Of a stretch of 64,000 nucleotides of DNA, positions 42,635 to 52,078 are shown one piece after another. Each line of letters opens with the position of its first letter. Position 1 is the first letter of the stretch. The notes under the pieces are model-generated. The model searched no databases, had not been told where the DNA came from, and saw only the letters and a list, made by a program, of their open reading frames with translations. The translations under genes and the position numbers were made by a program. Source of the stretch: Algoriphagus aquimarinus (GTDB lineage Bacteria; Bacteroidota; Bacteroidia; Cytophagales; Cyclobacteriaceae); assembly GCF_007997215.1 (NCBI RefSeq), contig NZ_VORW01000001.1, forward strand, positions 434,001-498,000, read 5' to 3'.

Positions 42635-42779
42635 AAAGATGTTGGATGTTAGGTGACCGATGTTTCGGGAGACAAAGAGCAAAGACAACCATTAAACAAG
42701 GAAGGCCGAATGATGAAGTCAACTCCACTAGCCCTTAATTCCTACCTGAAACACCTAAGCAAGACAACTACTTCAAAAT

Positions 42780-43469
42780 ATGCTTAAAAAGACCCAAGGG
42801 ATAGTTCTAGGTGCCATTCGATACAAGGAAACGAGTATAATCGTGAAGATATTTACACGGGAACTTGGCCTTAAATCTTATTTGGTAAACGGAGTACGTA
42901 CTCAGGGAAATAAATCAAAAATAGCTTTATATCAGCCTTTAACTCTACTAGAGCTAGTCGTTTACGATAAAGACACAGCTGGTTTGCAGCGAATATCCGA
43001 AGCACAGGTACACAGAGCCCACCAGCTTATTCCTTTTGATTTTACGAGAACCGGAATTGCCCTTTTCATCACAGAAGTAATCAGCAAGTCCATCTATGAA
43101 AATTACCAGAACGAGTCACTTTTTGATTTTCTCAAAGAATGCATCATTCATTTAGATAGTAAAGAAGTGCACCTCGCCCAATTCCCTTTAGTATTCTTAA
43201 TCGAAAAAGCCAGTTATCTCGGCTTTGCGCCACGAGAAGCTCTAGGTTTTTTGTCAGAAAGTCGCTCTCAGCCCTTTTCTGTTTCGGAACTCACTCAAGC
43301 CGAAAATTACCTCGCTGCCCTCATGAGTTCCTCTTTTTCCAATGAAGCCAAAATAGGAAAAATACTCCGCCAAAAGCTTTTGGATCACCTGCTTGACTTC
43401 TATAGCCAGCACTTGGACAATCCCGGGAACTGGAAATCTCTGGTGATTCTTAGGCAATTAAATGGCTAA
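42780..43469 (+). CDS. recO: DNA repair protein RecO
   Basis: A 229-residue protein of the RecFOR pathway that helps load RecA on gapped DNA. It has the N-terminal OB fold (MLKKTQGIVLGAIRYKETSI, and KSYLVNGVRTQGNKS) and a C-terminal helical domain. The zinc-binding cysteines found in many RecO proteins are absent, as is common in Bacteroidota. It is preceded by 145 bases of spacer with no visible feature, and followed by rho after about 206 bases. Confidence 0.9.
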   Translation: MLKKTQGIVLGAIRYKETSIIVKIFTRELGLKSYLVNGVRTQGNKSKIALYQPLTLLELVVYDKDTAGLQRISEAQVHRAHQLIPFDFTRTGIALFITEVISKSIYENYQNESLFDFLKECIIHLDSKEVHLAQFPLVFLIEKASYLGFAPREALGFLSESRSQPFSVSELTQAENYLAALMSSSFSNEAKIGKILRQKLLDHLLDFYSQHLDNPGNWKSLVILRQLNG

Positions 43470-43650
43470 TGCCAGCTAATTGATTCAAATAACAGTCTAT
43501 ACAGAACAAATATTTGGTTAATACAAACGCATCGGTTAATATTGTGATATCACCGTGAATGAGCAAGTCAGCCCACTTTGACTTGAGTGTTTCCTGCAGA
43601 TCTTTTTTGCTCAGAAAATCATCCACGATCTCAAATACCGCATTTACCAC
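43450..43650 (-). CDS. Possible small unknown gene antisense in the recO-rho spacer (66 aa)
   Basis: The - strand reads a complete 66-codon frame with ordinary Bacteroidota codon use, beginning [20 protein letters not shown] and continuing [16 protein letters not shown]. It overlaps recO by 20 bases and fills the otherwise unexplained recO-rho spacer. No family was recognised and there is no promoter or ribosome-binding site of note. It could equally be a chance open frame over the rho promoter. Confidence 0.3.
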   Translation of the reverse strand: MVNAVFEIVDDFLSKKDLQETLKSKWADLLIHGDITILTDAFVLTKYLFCIDCYLNQLAGISHLIA

Positions 43651-43675
43651 ATTTTATTTATTTCATACCCTCTAT

Positions 43676-45484
43676 ATGTACAACATAGAAGAACTCAGAG
43701 TCAGGTTATTGTCTGAACTGAAGGAAATCGCTGAGGAGCTAGGTGTCAAAAGCCACAAATCTCTAAAGAAAGACGAACTCGTCTATGCTATCCTCGACCA
43801 GCAAGCTATCACCCCTGAGCAAGCCTTGCCAAAAAAGAAGCCTTCAGCTGCCACAGAGCCAGATAAAGCACCGGAAAAACCAGTAGAAGCACCAAAGCCT
43901 GCTCCTGCAAAAGCTACCGAAGAGCCGGAATACAAGCCTAAATTCAAGAGACAGAACGTAACAGCAGTACCGGAAGCATCCGAAACACCTGCCGCTACTC
44001 CTGCTCAAGAGTCAAAAAATACGGCAGACGCGCCAAAGCCTAAAGAAAATAAGCCGGACTGGAAAGCTAAAAAAGAAGCCCAACCAGAGAAAGTTGAAAG
44101 AAAGCCGTTGCCAAAATCTGAGGCAGTAGCCGAGGAGCCAAAGACATTCAGACCGAGACGTAAAGTATTCGAAGAAGCAGAAACTACTGCCGAAACTAAA
44201 AAAGAGGATAAGCCGGCAAATACACCTGCTCAAACTCAAGCAAAACCTGAGCAAGAAGTAGAACTCCCAAGAAGAAGAAACTTCAAGTCACCCGATGAGG
44301 TGATGGCTCCAGCAGCTGAGACAGTTCCTCATTCCAATCGTAGACGCCCAGGCGTAAATCCTCGTGAATTCGATGGAGTAATCGACAACGAAGGTGTCTT
44401 GGAAATGATGCAAGAGGGCTACGGCTTCCTTCGTTCATTGGATTACAACTACCTTGCTTCTCCAGATGATATCTATGTATCGCCTAGCCAGGTAAAACTT
44501 TTCGGACTGAAAACCGGTGATCATATCAAAGGATCTATTCGTCCTCCTAAAGAAGGTGAAAAGTACTTTGCACTTTTGAAAATCGCTACCGTCAATGGTA
44601 AGACTACAGATGAAATCAGAGACCGTGTTCCTTTCGAATACCTAACTCCACTTTTCCCAGAAGAAAGATTAAATTTATCTACCACAGGAGATAAATTCTC
44701 CACACGCGTAGTAGATCTATTTGCTCCTATAGGTAAAGGTCAAAGAGGTATGATCGTAGCTCAGCCAAAAACTGGTAAGACAGTATTGCTACAGCAGATC
44801 GCGAATGCGATTACAAAAAATCACCCTGAAGTTCACTTAATGATCTTACTGATCGATGAGCGACCAGAAGAAGTGACGGATATGGCTCGTTCAGTAAATG
44901 CAGAAGTGATTTCTTCTACATTCGATGAGACTGCAGACAGACACGTGAAGGTTTCTAATATTGTATTAGAAAAAGCAAAGCGTATGGTGGAAGTAGGGCA
45001 TGATGTGGTCATCCTTTTGGACTCTATCACTAGACTTGCTAGAGCACACAATACAGTGGTACCAAGCTCAGGAAAGATCCTTTCCGGTGGTGTGGATGCT
45101 AATGCACTTCATAAGCCAAAGCGTTTCTTCGGTGCGGCACGTAACGTAGAGAATGGTGGTTCATTGACTATCATCGCTACAGCCTTAGTGGAAACAGGTT
45201 CTAAAATGGATGAAGTGATCTTTGAAGAATTCAAAGGAACTGGTAACATGGAACTTGCACTAGATCGTAAGCTTGCCAACAGAAGAATCTATCCTTCCAT
45301 TGATGTGCTTAACTCAGGTACTCGTCGTGAAGATCTATTGATGGACAAAGAAGAAATGCAGCGTGTATGGATCCTTCGTAAGCTAATGAGCGACATGAAC
45401 TCTCAAGAGTCTATGGAATTCTTGCTTCAGCGTATGAAAGGAACTCGCGACAATGCAGAGTTCTTGATCAGCATGAACAGTTAA
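43676..45484 (+). CDS. rho: Transcription termination factor Rho
   Basis: A 602-residue hexameric helicase. The ATG at 43676 begins [20 protein letters not shown], the Rho_N helical domain; the frame extends upstream without support. Residues about 45-228 are a disordered Pro/Ala/Lys/Glu-rich insert. The cold-shock-like RNA-binding domain starts near 230 ([28 protein letters not shown]). The motor has Walker [27 protein letters not shown] and the RXRHA-like [13 protein letters not shown]. The insert makes this protein far longer than the 419-residue E. coli Rho. It ends in front of a hairpin pair shared with metK. Confidence 0.96.
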   Translation: MYNIEELRVRLLSELKEIAEELGVKSHKSLKKDELVYAILDQQAITPEQALPKKKPSAATEPDKAPEKPVEAPKPAPAKATEEPEYKPKFKRQNVTAVPEASETPAATPAQESKNTADAPKPKENKPDWKAKKEAQPEKVERKPLPKSEAVAEEPKTFRPRRKVFEEAETTAETKKEDKPANTPAQTQAKPEQEVELPRRRNFKSPDEVMAPAAETVPHSNRRRPGVNPREFDGVIDNEGVLEMMQEGYGFLRSLDYNYLASPDDIYVSPSQVKLFGLKTGDHIKGSIRPPKEGEKYFALLKIATVNGKTTDEIRDRVPFEYLTPLFPEERLNLSTTGDKFSTRVVDLFAPIGKGQRGMIVAQPKTGKTVLLQQIANAITKNHPEVHLMILLIDERPEEVTDMARSVNAEVISSTFDETADRHVKVSNIVLEKAKRMVEVGHDVVILLDSITRLARAHNTVVPSSGKILSGGVDANALHKPKRFFGAARNVENGGSLTIIATALVETGSKMDEVIFEEFKGTGNMELALDRKLANRRIYPSIDVLNSGTRREDLLMDKEEMQRVWILRKLMSDMNSQESMEFLLQRMKGTRDNAEFLISMNS

Positions 45485-45490
45485 AAAATA

Positions 45491-45532
45491 AAGTGTCTTT
45501 TCCTTAAGTGAAAACTATAGGAAAAGACACTT
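45491..45532. terminator. Long inverted repeat downstream of rho
   Basis: AAGTGTCTTTTCC (45491-45503) pairs exactly with GGAAAAGACACTT (45520-45532), a perfect 13-bp stem with a 16-base loop. No T-run follows, so it is probably an mRNA-end stabiliser or part of a double terminator with the hairpin at 45541. Confidence 0.55.
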
Positions 45533-45540
45533 CAGTAAAA

Positions 45541-45580
45541 CAACAAAGCCTTCTGAAGTTTCAGAAGGCTTTGTTGTTTT
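45541..45580. terminator. Bidirectional terminator between rho and metK
   Basis: CAACAAAGCCTTCTGA (45541-45556) pairs perfectly with TCAGAAGGCTTTGTTG (45561-45576), loop of 4 bases, with T-rich sequence after and an A-rich flank before. It serves rho on + and metK (stop 45580) on -. Confidence 0.9.
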
Positions 45581-46833
45581 TATAGATCAAATGCTTTTTT
45601 GATTCTATCTACGTAGTCAAGTTTTTCCCAGGTGAATAACTCTACCTCAAGTTTGATTTCGTCTCGGTATGGAGAATAGAAGGTCTTTGTGACCACTTCA
45701 TTAGTTCTTCCCATGTGGCCGTAAGCAGCAGTTTCCTCATAGATAGGATTACGTAGCTTCAAGCGCTGCTCGATAGCATAAGGACGCATATCGAAAAGCT
45801 CTTCAATTTTCTTCGCAATGTCACCATCGTGCATATCCACTTTAGCAGTTCCATAAGTATTGATATAAATACCCATCGGCTTAGCAACTCCAATTGCATA
45901 AGAAACCTGCACCAAAACTTCATCAGCAAGACCAGCAGCAACCATGTTTTTTGCTATGTGACGTGTAGCATAAGCTGCAGAACGGTCAACTTTAGAAGGA
46001 TCTTTTCCTGAGAAAGCTCCTCCACCGTGGGCACCTTTTCCACCGTAAGTATCTACGATGATTTTTCTACCGGTCAAACCAGTGTCACCGTGTGGTCCAC
46101 CGATCACAAACTTGCCCGTTGGATTGATATGATATTTGATTTCAGAAGTGAAAAGCTTCTGTATTTCTGGCTTCAGCTTCGCAACTACTCTTGGGATCAA
46201 GATCGAAATGATATCAGACTTGATTTTTGCAAGCATTTTGCCTTCCTCGTCAAAATCATCGTGCTGAGTAGAAACCACAATTGCTTCAATTCGCTGAGGC
46301 ACATTATCGTCACTATACTCTATAGTCACTTGAGCTTTTGAGTCAGGACGGATATAAGTTATATCCTTATTCTCTCTTCTCAAATCCGCCAATTCACGAA
46401 GGATCATATGAGAAAGATCCAAAGCCAAAGGCATGAAATTCTCAGTTTCGTTGGTAGCATAACCAAACATCATTCCTTGATCACCTGCGCCTTGCTCTTC
46501 TGGATTTTGACGAACTACGCCTTGATTAATCTCAGAAGACTGCTCATGGATTGCAGAAAGTACTCCGCAAGAATTACCTTCAAACATGTATTCACTCTTC
46601 GTATAACCGATTCGATTGATCACGTCACGGGCGATTTTCTGCACATCAAGGTAGATATCAGAATTCACCTCTCCCGCCAAAAACACCTGGCCAGTAGTCA
46701 CAAGAGTCTCACAAGCTACTTTGGAGTTAGGGTCGAAAGCCAAAAAATTGTCAATTAACGCGTCAGAAATTTGGTCTGCGATTTTATCTGGATGCCCCTC
46801 AGAAACGGATTCTGAGGTAAATAGATATGCCAT
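45580..46833 (-). CDS. metK: S-adenosylmethionine synthetase
   Basis: A 417-residue enzyme that makes S-adenosylmethionine from methionine and ATP. It begins with [20 protein letters not shown] (metal and ATP-binding start), and includes [32 protein letters not shown] and [14 protein letters not shown], all hallmark motifs. The protein is about 30 residues longer than E. coli MetK, usual for Bacteroidota. A TATTTTTG element at 46870-46877 is a possible promoter box; no SAM riboswitch is visible upstream. Confidence 0.97.
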   Translation of the reverse strand: MAYLFTSESVSEGHPDKIADQISDALIDNFLAFDPNSKVACETLVTTGQVFLAGEVNSDIYLDVQKIARDVINRIGYTKSEYMFEGNSCGVLSAIHEQSSEINQGVVRQNPEEQGAGDQGMMFGYATNETENFMPLALDLSHMILRELADLRRENKDITYIRPDSKAQVTIEYSDDNVPQRIEAIVVSTQHDDFDEEGKMLAKIKSDIISILIPRVVAKLKPEIQKLFTSEIKYHINPTGKFVIGGPHGDTGLTGRKIIVDTYGGKGAHGGGAFSGKDPSKVDRSAAYATRHIAKNMVAAGLADEVLVQVSYAIGVAKPMGIYINTYGTAKVDMHDGDIAKKIEELFDMRPYAIEQRLKLRNPIYEETAAYGHMGRTNEVVTKTFYSPYRDEIKLEVELFTWEKLDYVDRIKKAFDL

Positions 46834-46869
46834 AAATATAAGTTGGTAATGCGTATTTTAAAGGAAGTC

Positions 46870-46877
46870 CAAAAATA
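46870..46877 (-). promoter_or_regulatory. Candidate -7 element of metK
   Basis: Reads TATTTTTG on the - strand, matching TAnnTTTG, 37 bases before the metK ATG. No clear -33 box. Confidence 0.35.
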
Positions 46878-46941
46878 CGGGAACTAGGTGAAATAAAAAA
46901 CTAGAGTTAATGGATGAAGAAGGAATGTTGTGATGACTGGC

Positions 46942-47517
46942 TCATCTCTTCTTCACCAATCCCTCGGTAATCTCATTCATAGCCTTCACTTTGTATTCAA
47001 AGTCCCCTTTCAGCGTATCTCTGTAGGCATTAAGATTGTCTAGCAAATCATCGATTTCTTCGGGAAGAACTTCTTCCAAAAGCTGGCGAAAACGTTTTGC
47101 CGCCGTTGGAGATTTCCCATTGGTACTGATGGCGATTTTCAAGTTTCCTTTGGTGACGATTCCCCCCAGATAAAAATCACATAGATCAGGCGTATCAGCC
47201 ACGTTAACCAAGAGAAATCGCTCTTTGGCTTCATCTCTGATTTGCCGATTGACTGGTTTATCATCCGTCGCGGCGATCACGATATGCTTTCCTCCAAGAT
47301 ACTTTTCGTGGTACACATCCTCAATCACAGTCACAGTATCTGTCGTGGAAGCTAGATCCAAAAAGTCCTGGGAAAATTCTCTAGAAACTGCAGTTACCTG
47401 CGCATTTGGACTTGACTTCAATAAAAACTGAAGCTTCTCCGTACCCACATTTCCTCCGCCGATCAGGAGCACGTTGAGTTCGTGTACTTTGAGAAATATA
47501 GGGTATAGGTGGTTCAT
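46942..47517 (-). CDS. Precorrin-2 dehydrogenase / sirohydrochlorin ferrochelatase (siroheme synthase N-domain)
   Basis: A 191-residue enzyme like the CysG N-terminal half or yeast Met8. The Rossmann motif VLLIGGGNVGTEKLQFLL starts at residue 16, then DLCDFYLGGIVTKGNLKIAISTNGKSP with the catalytic Asp region. It converts precorrin-2 to siroheme, the cofactor of the sulfite reductase in this cluster. It is the last gene of the sulfate-assimilation group, separated from cobA by a 185-base spacer with repeat sequences. Confidence 0.88.
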   Translation of the reverse strand: MNHLYPIFLKVHELNVLLIGGGNVGTEKLQFLLKSSPNAQVTAVSREFSQDFLDLASTTDTVTVIEDVYHEKYLGGKHIVIAATDDKPVNRQIRDEAKERFLLVNVADTPDLCDFYLGGIVTKGNLKIAISTNGKSPTAAKRFRQLLEEVLPEEIDDLLDNLNAYRDTLKGDFEYKVKAMNEITEGLVKKR

Positions 47518-47702
47518 TTTTTTAGAATCAAGATGTTAGAATCAAGACAATAGACTCGGGCAATTCTGGACTTCGACATTCCGAATTCATCATTCGGTCT
47601 TGGATATTACGTTGGAAAGTAACCAAAGCTTTTCTGTCGTGGCGCATTTCAAAGTCTTAAAACTGAAAAAACTTCTTGTGCTTTTTTTCTTCGGTCTTCC
47701 GT
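47518..47702. repeat. Spacer with direct repeat of a TCAAGAnnnTTAGAATCAAGA type
   Basis: TTAGAATCAAGA occurs twice in tandem at 47522-47547. The same kind of word appears inverted at 53083-53106 as TCTTGAGTCTAAAATCTTGAG. The rest of the 185-base spacer has no gene; it ends in a short cttccgtct/accgtctt tandem (47695-47713). Confidence 0.35.
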
Positions 47703-48479
47703 CTACCGTCTTCCAGCTACTGAAACCACTTCCCTATATACCTCTGCCAATTTCATGCTTTCACGCACTACCTCACCAATGATGATGATCGCTGGGGCTT
47801 CTACCTTGGCTTCTTCAGCTTTTTGCTCTATATCTGAAATATAGCCGGCTACGATCTTTTCCTCGCGCGTGGTACCACTTTGAATAATCGCTATTGGTAA
47901 ATCAGCTTTTCCAAACTTACTATAAACCTTCGAAATCTCAGCCAATTTCCTAGTACCCATCAGCACCACAACAGTCGCCGTGGATTGAGCTGCTAGTGCC
48001 AAATCTTTGGAAAGTGCTCCCACTGAAGTGGTGCCTGTCACTACCCAAAAGCTCTCGGAAACTCCTCGTTTGGTCACTGGAATTCCAGCCGCAGCAGGAA
48101 CTGCAATTGCCGAAGTAATACCGGGGATCATTTCAGTGCTGATACCAAATGCTTCTATATATTCGATTTCCTCTGATCCACGTCCGAAGACAAATGGATC
48201 TCCGCCTTTTAGACGAACGACATGTCCATGCTTTTTGGCTAGGCTGACGCAAAGTTGATTGGTATCTTCTTGTGGCTGCGAATGCTTTCCCACTCGCTTG
48301 CCAACAAAGATCTTAAGTGCAGTCTCTGGTGCATGATCAAGCAAAACCGGATCGATCAACGCATCATACAAAACCACATCGGCTTTGTTCAATGCCAATA
48401 CGGCCTTGAGCGTGATCAATTCAGGATCACCTGGGCCAGCTCCGACCAGTGTTACTTTTGGTTGATTGAATGGTTTCAT
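47703..48479 (-). CDS. cobA: Uroporphyrinogen-III C-methyltransferase
   Basis: A 258-residue SAM-dependent methylase (SUMT) that makes precorrin-2 for siroheme. It has VGAGPGDPELITLKAVLALN at the start, DVVLYDALIDP, the conserved VRLKGGDPFVFGRGSEE motif, PGITSAIAVPAAAGIPVTKRG and VVLMGTRKL. The ATG at 48479 overlaps the stop of the sulfite reductase gene by four bases (ATGA), so it is translated with it. The length matches stand-alone SUMT. Confidence 0.95.
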   Translation of the reverse strand: MKPFNQPKVTLVGAGPGDPELITLKAVLALNKADVVLYDALIDPVLLDHAPETALKIFVGKRVGKHSQPQEDTNQLCVSLAKKHGHVVRLKGGDPFVFGRGSEEIEYIEAFGISTEMIPGITSAIAVPAAAGIPVTKRGVSESFWVVTGTTSVGALSKDLALAAQSTATVVVLMGTRKLAEISKVYSKFGKADLPIAIIQSGTTREEKIVAGYISDIEQKAEEAKVEAPAIIIIGEVVRESMKLAEVYREVVSVAGRR

Positions 48480-50575
48480 GCAGTCACCTCTTCCTCACGA
48501 TAGCTTTTCAGCAAACCGTAGATTTCCAAAGTTTCATTGGCATATGCTCTTGCAAACTCTTCAGTAGGTTCATTTTGATTGATCTGGTAGATCTTCTCTG
48601 CGAATGTTCCTCCCAAATCGATTTTCCCACTTGCTACAAAAGCCTCGTCAAACTGAGCGATGATGTTCGCATAGGAATTCGCACTCAAGCTTTCGCTTAG
48701 CAAAATTGCTTTCGCAGCATTGATCAATCCTGCATAGTGATGGTAGATGCTATCTGACCAGCGTCCTTCTTCCAGACATTTTTGAGCGATATCGATTTTC
48801 TCTTTCGCTTCCAGAAGCAAGGTAGCAACCAAGTCAAGAACCACACCGGCACATTCACCCACACCAACTGCTATTTTATAATCTTCTGTATTTCCCCAAT
48901 CCACATAATCGGCTGGAGTCACAGTAGAAGCATCACCTAATTCCTTCAATAAATCGTAGAAATAGATCTGCCCTTTTTCGTCGTAATAGCTCAAGAAATC
49001 AAGTCCATCTGCATTTGCTTCGAAATCATCTAGCAAAACCCGTAAAGCTTGAGGACCTCTTTTGCTTGGGATTTTTGTCACTTTATCTGCAAAACGTCCG
49101 TTTCCATCACCCATATTTCCACCTCCAAGCAATACTTGAAGTGCAGGGATGACAACTTTTCCAGATTTCATAGACATGCCCTGAAAACCAATATGAGCCA
49201 TATTGTGCTGACCACAGGCATTCATACAGCCAGAAATCTTGATCACCAATTCCTGATTTTTTAGGTATTGTGGATACTCTGCGAGAATTACTTTTTCCAA
49301 TTCTGCTGCAATACCAGTCGAGCTTGCAATTCCAAGATTACAGGTATCTGTACCAGGACAAGCAGTGATATCTCCCAAGGAATTATAGCCAGCAGAAGCC
49401 AATCCCAATTCCTTCAATTCTTTGTAGAAATAAGGAACCAAGTCCTCACGAACATCACGAATCAGGAAGTTTTGACGAAGAGTAAAACGAACCTCAGCGT
49501 TTGCATATTTTTCCACCAAATCAGCCAGTTTTCTAGCTTGATCTGTATAAAAATCTCCAAGCGAAACTCTTACACCCACAGACACATATCCCTTTTGCTT
49601 TTGAGGCAAAACATTAGTGAGTTTGAAATGCTCAAAATCCAACCCAAGTTCTTCCTCCACAGTCGCAGAAGGAGCATCAGGAAGTTTTTGCGCAGCTTCA
49701 TACGTTTCAAAATCTATTGGGTAAGACTTAAATGGAAGAGCTTTTTTCTCATTTTCAACCAATTCCAAGAATGCCTCAACACCCATGTCTTTGATCAAAA
49801 ACTTCATTCTGGCTTTCATACGCTTAGCACGCTCACCATGACGGTCAAAAATCCTGATCACCGCTTCTGCAAATGGAATGATCTGATCTGCTTCCACAAA
49901 CTCAGAAAACACATCCGCGTGACGTGGCTGAGATCCCAGACCTCCACCTAGCATCACTTTAAATCCACGAACTTCCTGGCCATCGATCACTTTCACTTTC
50001 GGGATAAAACCTAAATCGTGTAAATAGCTCAATCCAGTATCCTCATCAGAAGAGGAAAAGGAAATTTTGAATTTCCTGCCCATTTCCTGAGAGATAGGAT
50101 TTCTCAAAAAGTATTTAAAAACCGCATCTGCATAAGGAGTCACGTCAAATGGCTCATTTGGATCGATGCCCGCATTTTCTGAAGCAGTGACATTTCTTAC
50201 GGTATTTCCACAAGCCTCACGGATAGTCACATCATCCCGCTCCAATTCCGCCCAAAGTTCAGGCGTACGATCCAAACTCACGTAGTGAATCTGAATATCT
50301 TGACGAGTCGTTATATGCAATCTTCCGGTAGAGTATTCATCCGAAACCTTGCAAATCCTACGAAGTTGATCGGAAGAAACACGGCCATAAGGCAGTTTGA
50401 TTCGGATCATCTGCACACCTGGCTGACGCTGTCCGTAAACGCCACGAGCCAGACGAAGGCTGCGGAATTTTTCTTCGTCAATATTACCTGATTTGAAAAG
50501 AGCAATTTTCTTTTCTAAGTCGATGATATCTTGTTCTACTATATTATTTTCTAGTTCGGTTCTAAAGCTTTGCAT
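48476..50575 (-). CDS. Siroheme-dependent sulfite (or nitrite) reductase with C-terminal HEPN-like domain
   Basis: A 699-residue enzyme. The ATG at 50575 (MQSFRTELENNIVEQD) is chosen; a longer frame upstream runs into the repeat. Two sulfite-reductase-type half domains are visible. The [4Fe-4S]-siroheme ligands are C406, C412, C450 and C454 (TACPGTDTC and KISGCMNACG). Ferredoxin-dependent six-electron reduction of sulfite to sulfide is the likely role given the neighbours. After GVGECAG (571-577) a separate helical segment of about 110 residues (KEKIDIAQKCLEEGRWSDSI, YHHYAGLINAAKAILL) looks like a HEPN domain. Sulfite is favoured over nitrite because all neighbours belong to sulfate assimilation. 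Confidence 0.9.
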   Translation of the reverse strand: MQSFRTELENNIVEQDIIDLEKKIALFKSGNIDEEKFRSLRLARGVYGQRQPGVQMIRIKLPYGRVSSDQLRRICKVSDEYSTGRLHITTRQDIQIHYVSLDRTPELWAELERDDVTIREACGNTVRNVTASENAGIDPNEPFDVTPYADAVFKYFLRNPISQEMGRKFKISFSSSDEDTGLSYLHDLGFIPKVKVIDGQEVRGFKVMLGGGLGSQPRHADVFSEFVEADQIIPFAEAVIRIFDRHGERAKRMKARMKFLIKDMGVEAFLELVENEKKALPFKSYPIDFETYEAAQKLPDAPSATVEEELGLDFEHFKLTNVLPQKQKGYVSVGVRVSLGDFYTDQARKLADLVEKYANAEVRFTLRQNFLIRDVREDLVPYFYKELKELGLASAGYNSLGDITACPGTDTCNLGIASSTGIAAELEKVILAEYPQYLKNQELVIKISGCMNACGQHNMAHIGFQGMSMKSGKVVIPALQVLLGGGNMGDGNGRFADKVTKIPSKRGPQALRVLLDDFEANADGLDFLSYYDEKGQIYFYDLLKELGDASTVTPADYVDWGNTEDYKIAVGVGECAGVVLDLVATLLLEAKEKIDIAQKCLEEGRWSDSIYHHYAGLINAAKAILLSESLSANSYANIIAQFDEAFVASGKIDLGGTFAEKIYQINQNEPTEEFARAYANETLEIYGLLKSYREEEVTA

Positions 50576-50618
50576 GGCTGTAATAGGTTTAATGGCTGTG
50601 GTTGGAATTGAGAAGACG

Positions 50619-50642
50619 GTCACCCTGAGCGAAGTCGAAGGG
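50619..50642. repeat. Dispersed repeat copy 1 (sir-cysN spacer)
   Basis: GTCACCCTGAGCGAAGTCGA and AGGG occupy this spacer. The same word occurs inverted near 52039, 53047 and 56838 and directly near 56799. Confidence 0.6.
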
Positions 50643-50647
50643 TTTAA

Positions 50648-51904
50648 TCATTCAATAAATCCAACCGAAACGGTATCGTATTCTCCTTCTTCAATCAGGA
50701 TAAAACTCCCGTTCGCTTTATTTTCTTTGTAGGTATCAAAGTGGATCGGCTTGCTTAAGCGGAAATGCACTCGCCCGATGTCATTTAATTTCAATTGATC
50801 TGCAGTTTCAGTTCCGGTAAAATCAGTATGAATTCTAGATTCAATCTGATCTACTTTTGCCAACACGCGATTCACTCCATGTTGCAAAATATATTTCCCT
50901 CCTACTCTCAGCGGCTTACTATTTACCTGACAGATAGTTGCAGTAAGTTGCTTTTCGCTGCGTGGCACAGAAGAGCTTTTTACCAACATATCTCCGCGAC
51001 TTAGATCCACTTCTGTATCCAAAGTAATGGCAATGGAACTTCCTGGAGCAGCTTCTTGAATTTCTTGGTCGAAATAGTGAATGCTTTTGATCGTGGAAGT
51101 ATTCATAGAAGGCAATAGCGTTACCTCATCACCTACTTTTAGATTTCCACCATAGAGCATTCCAGAGAAACCTCTGAAGTCATGCCAAGCTTCTGTCTTA
51201 GGACGAATGACATATTGCACTGGAAATCTAGCTACAGAGTGCTCCTGCAAATCAGCAGGCTCCAACACTTCCAGATGATCCAAAAGCGTATTCCCTACAT
51301 ACCAAGGCATCTCTTCCGACTGGCGTGCGATGTTTTCTCCTTTCAAAGCAGAGACAGGGATAAAGGTGATCTGATCTTCTGTGAAGTCAGACTTAGCTAC
51401 CAACGCATCAAAATCAGCTTTGATTTTCAAATAAACTTCCTCGTCATAATTGACCAAATCCATCTTATTGATCGCAACCACCACATGGCTGATACGAAGC
51501 AAATTGGAAATAAAGAAGTGACGGTAAGTCTGCTCAATCACGCCTTTTCTCGCATCGATCAAGATGATCGCTACTTGAGAGGTGGAAGCACCTGTCACCA
51601 TGTTTCGCGTGTACTCCACATGACCAGGAGTATCAGCTACGATGAAGTTTGTCTTATCTGTATTGAAATATATATGCGCGACGTCAATCGTGATACCTTG
51701 CTCACGCTCCGCTACCAATCCGTCAGTTGCCAAAGAGAAATCCAGGTAATCGTAACCACGTTGCTTGGAGCTACGCTCGATTGCTTCGATTTTATCAGTT
51801 GTCAGCGATTTGGTATCGTATAGCAATCGCCCAATCAGCGTGCTCTTGCCATCATCGACAGAACCTGCAGTAGCGATTTTTATAAGTTTTCTATTTTCAG
51901 ACAT
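50648..51904 (-). CDS. cysN: Sulfate adenylyltransferase subunit 1 (GTPase)
   Basis: A 418-residue elongation-factor-like GTPase that drives ATP sulfurylase with CysD. The P-loop GSVDDGKSTLIGRLLYD begins at residue 15, then DTPGHVEYTRNMVTGASTSQ (switch 2 region), NKMDLV and SALKGENI. Domains 2 and 3 follow. It is shorter than E. coli CysN (475) but of usual length for Bacteroidota. APS kinase (CysC) is not fused to it. The next gene upstream is cysD after a 174-base spacer with two repeat elements. Confidence 0.95.
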   Translation of the reverse strand: MSENRKLIKIATAGSVDDGKSTLIGRLLYDTKSLTTDKIEAIERSSKQRGYDYLDFSLATDGLVAEREQGITIDVAHIYFNTDKTNFIVADTPGHVEYTRNMVTGASTSQVAIILIDARKGVIEQTYRHFFISNLLRISHVVVAINKMDLVNYDEEVYLKIKADFDALVAKSDFTEDQITFIPVSALKGENIARQSEEMPWYVGNTLLDHLEVLEPADLQEHSVARFPVQYVIRPKTEAWHDFRGFSGMLYGGNLKVGDEVTLLPSMNTSTIKSIHYFDQEIQEAAPGSSIAITLDTEVDLSRGDMLVKSSSVPRSEKQLTATICQVNSKPLRVGGKYILQHGVNRVLAKVDQIESRIHTDFTGTETADQLKLNDIGRVHFRLSKPIHFDTYKENKANGSFILIEEGEYDTVSVGFIE

Positions 51905-51927
51905 GTTGTTTCTAGTTTTCTGTTGTT

Positions 51928-52063
51928 CTGCTTCTCCAGAAGCTGGACTTGGCTTGACTCTGATACTGAGAGTTTAAAGTTTGATCAATGCTGCTTCTGG
52001 AGAAGCAGCATAACGGGTAGAATCAAACCTTCGAGGAGACCCTTCGACTTCGCTCAGGGTGAC
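51928..52063. repeat. cysN-cysD spacer with mirrored palindromes and dispersed repeat copy 2
   Basis: The spacer contains GCTTCTCCAGAAGC (51930-51943) and, 50 bases later, its exact reverse complement GCTTCTGGAGAAGC (51993-52006). The second is flanked to TGCTGCTTCT/AGAAGCAGCA (51989-52010), a perfect 10-bp stem with a 2-base centre. A copy of the dispersed repeat (CCCTTCGACTTCGCTCAGGG, then TGAC) follows at 52040-52063. These can form strong RNA hairpins between the two coding regions. Confidence 0.6.
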
Positions 52064-52078
52064 ACCTCAAAGATTATC

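Noticed and set aside
46834..46941. SAM riboswitch upstream of metK
   Set aside because: The spacer is only 108 bases and shows no core helices or pseudoknot of a known SAM riboswitch class.
49268..49951. 227-codon + strand frame inside the sulfite reductase gene
   Set aside because: It is antisense to conserved siroheme-binding coding sequence; its translation is Phe/Ile/Ser-rich and without known motifs.
51182..51823. 213-codon + strand frame antisense to cysN
   Set aside because: Opposite to a conserved GTPase; no family similarity and shadow-like composition.
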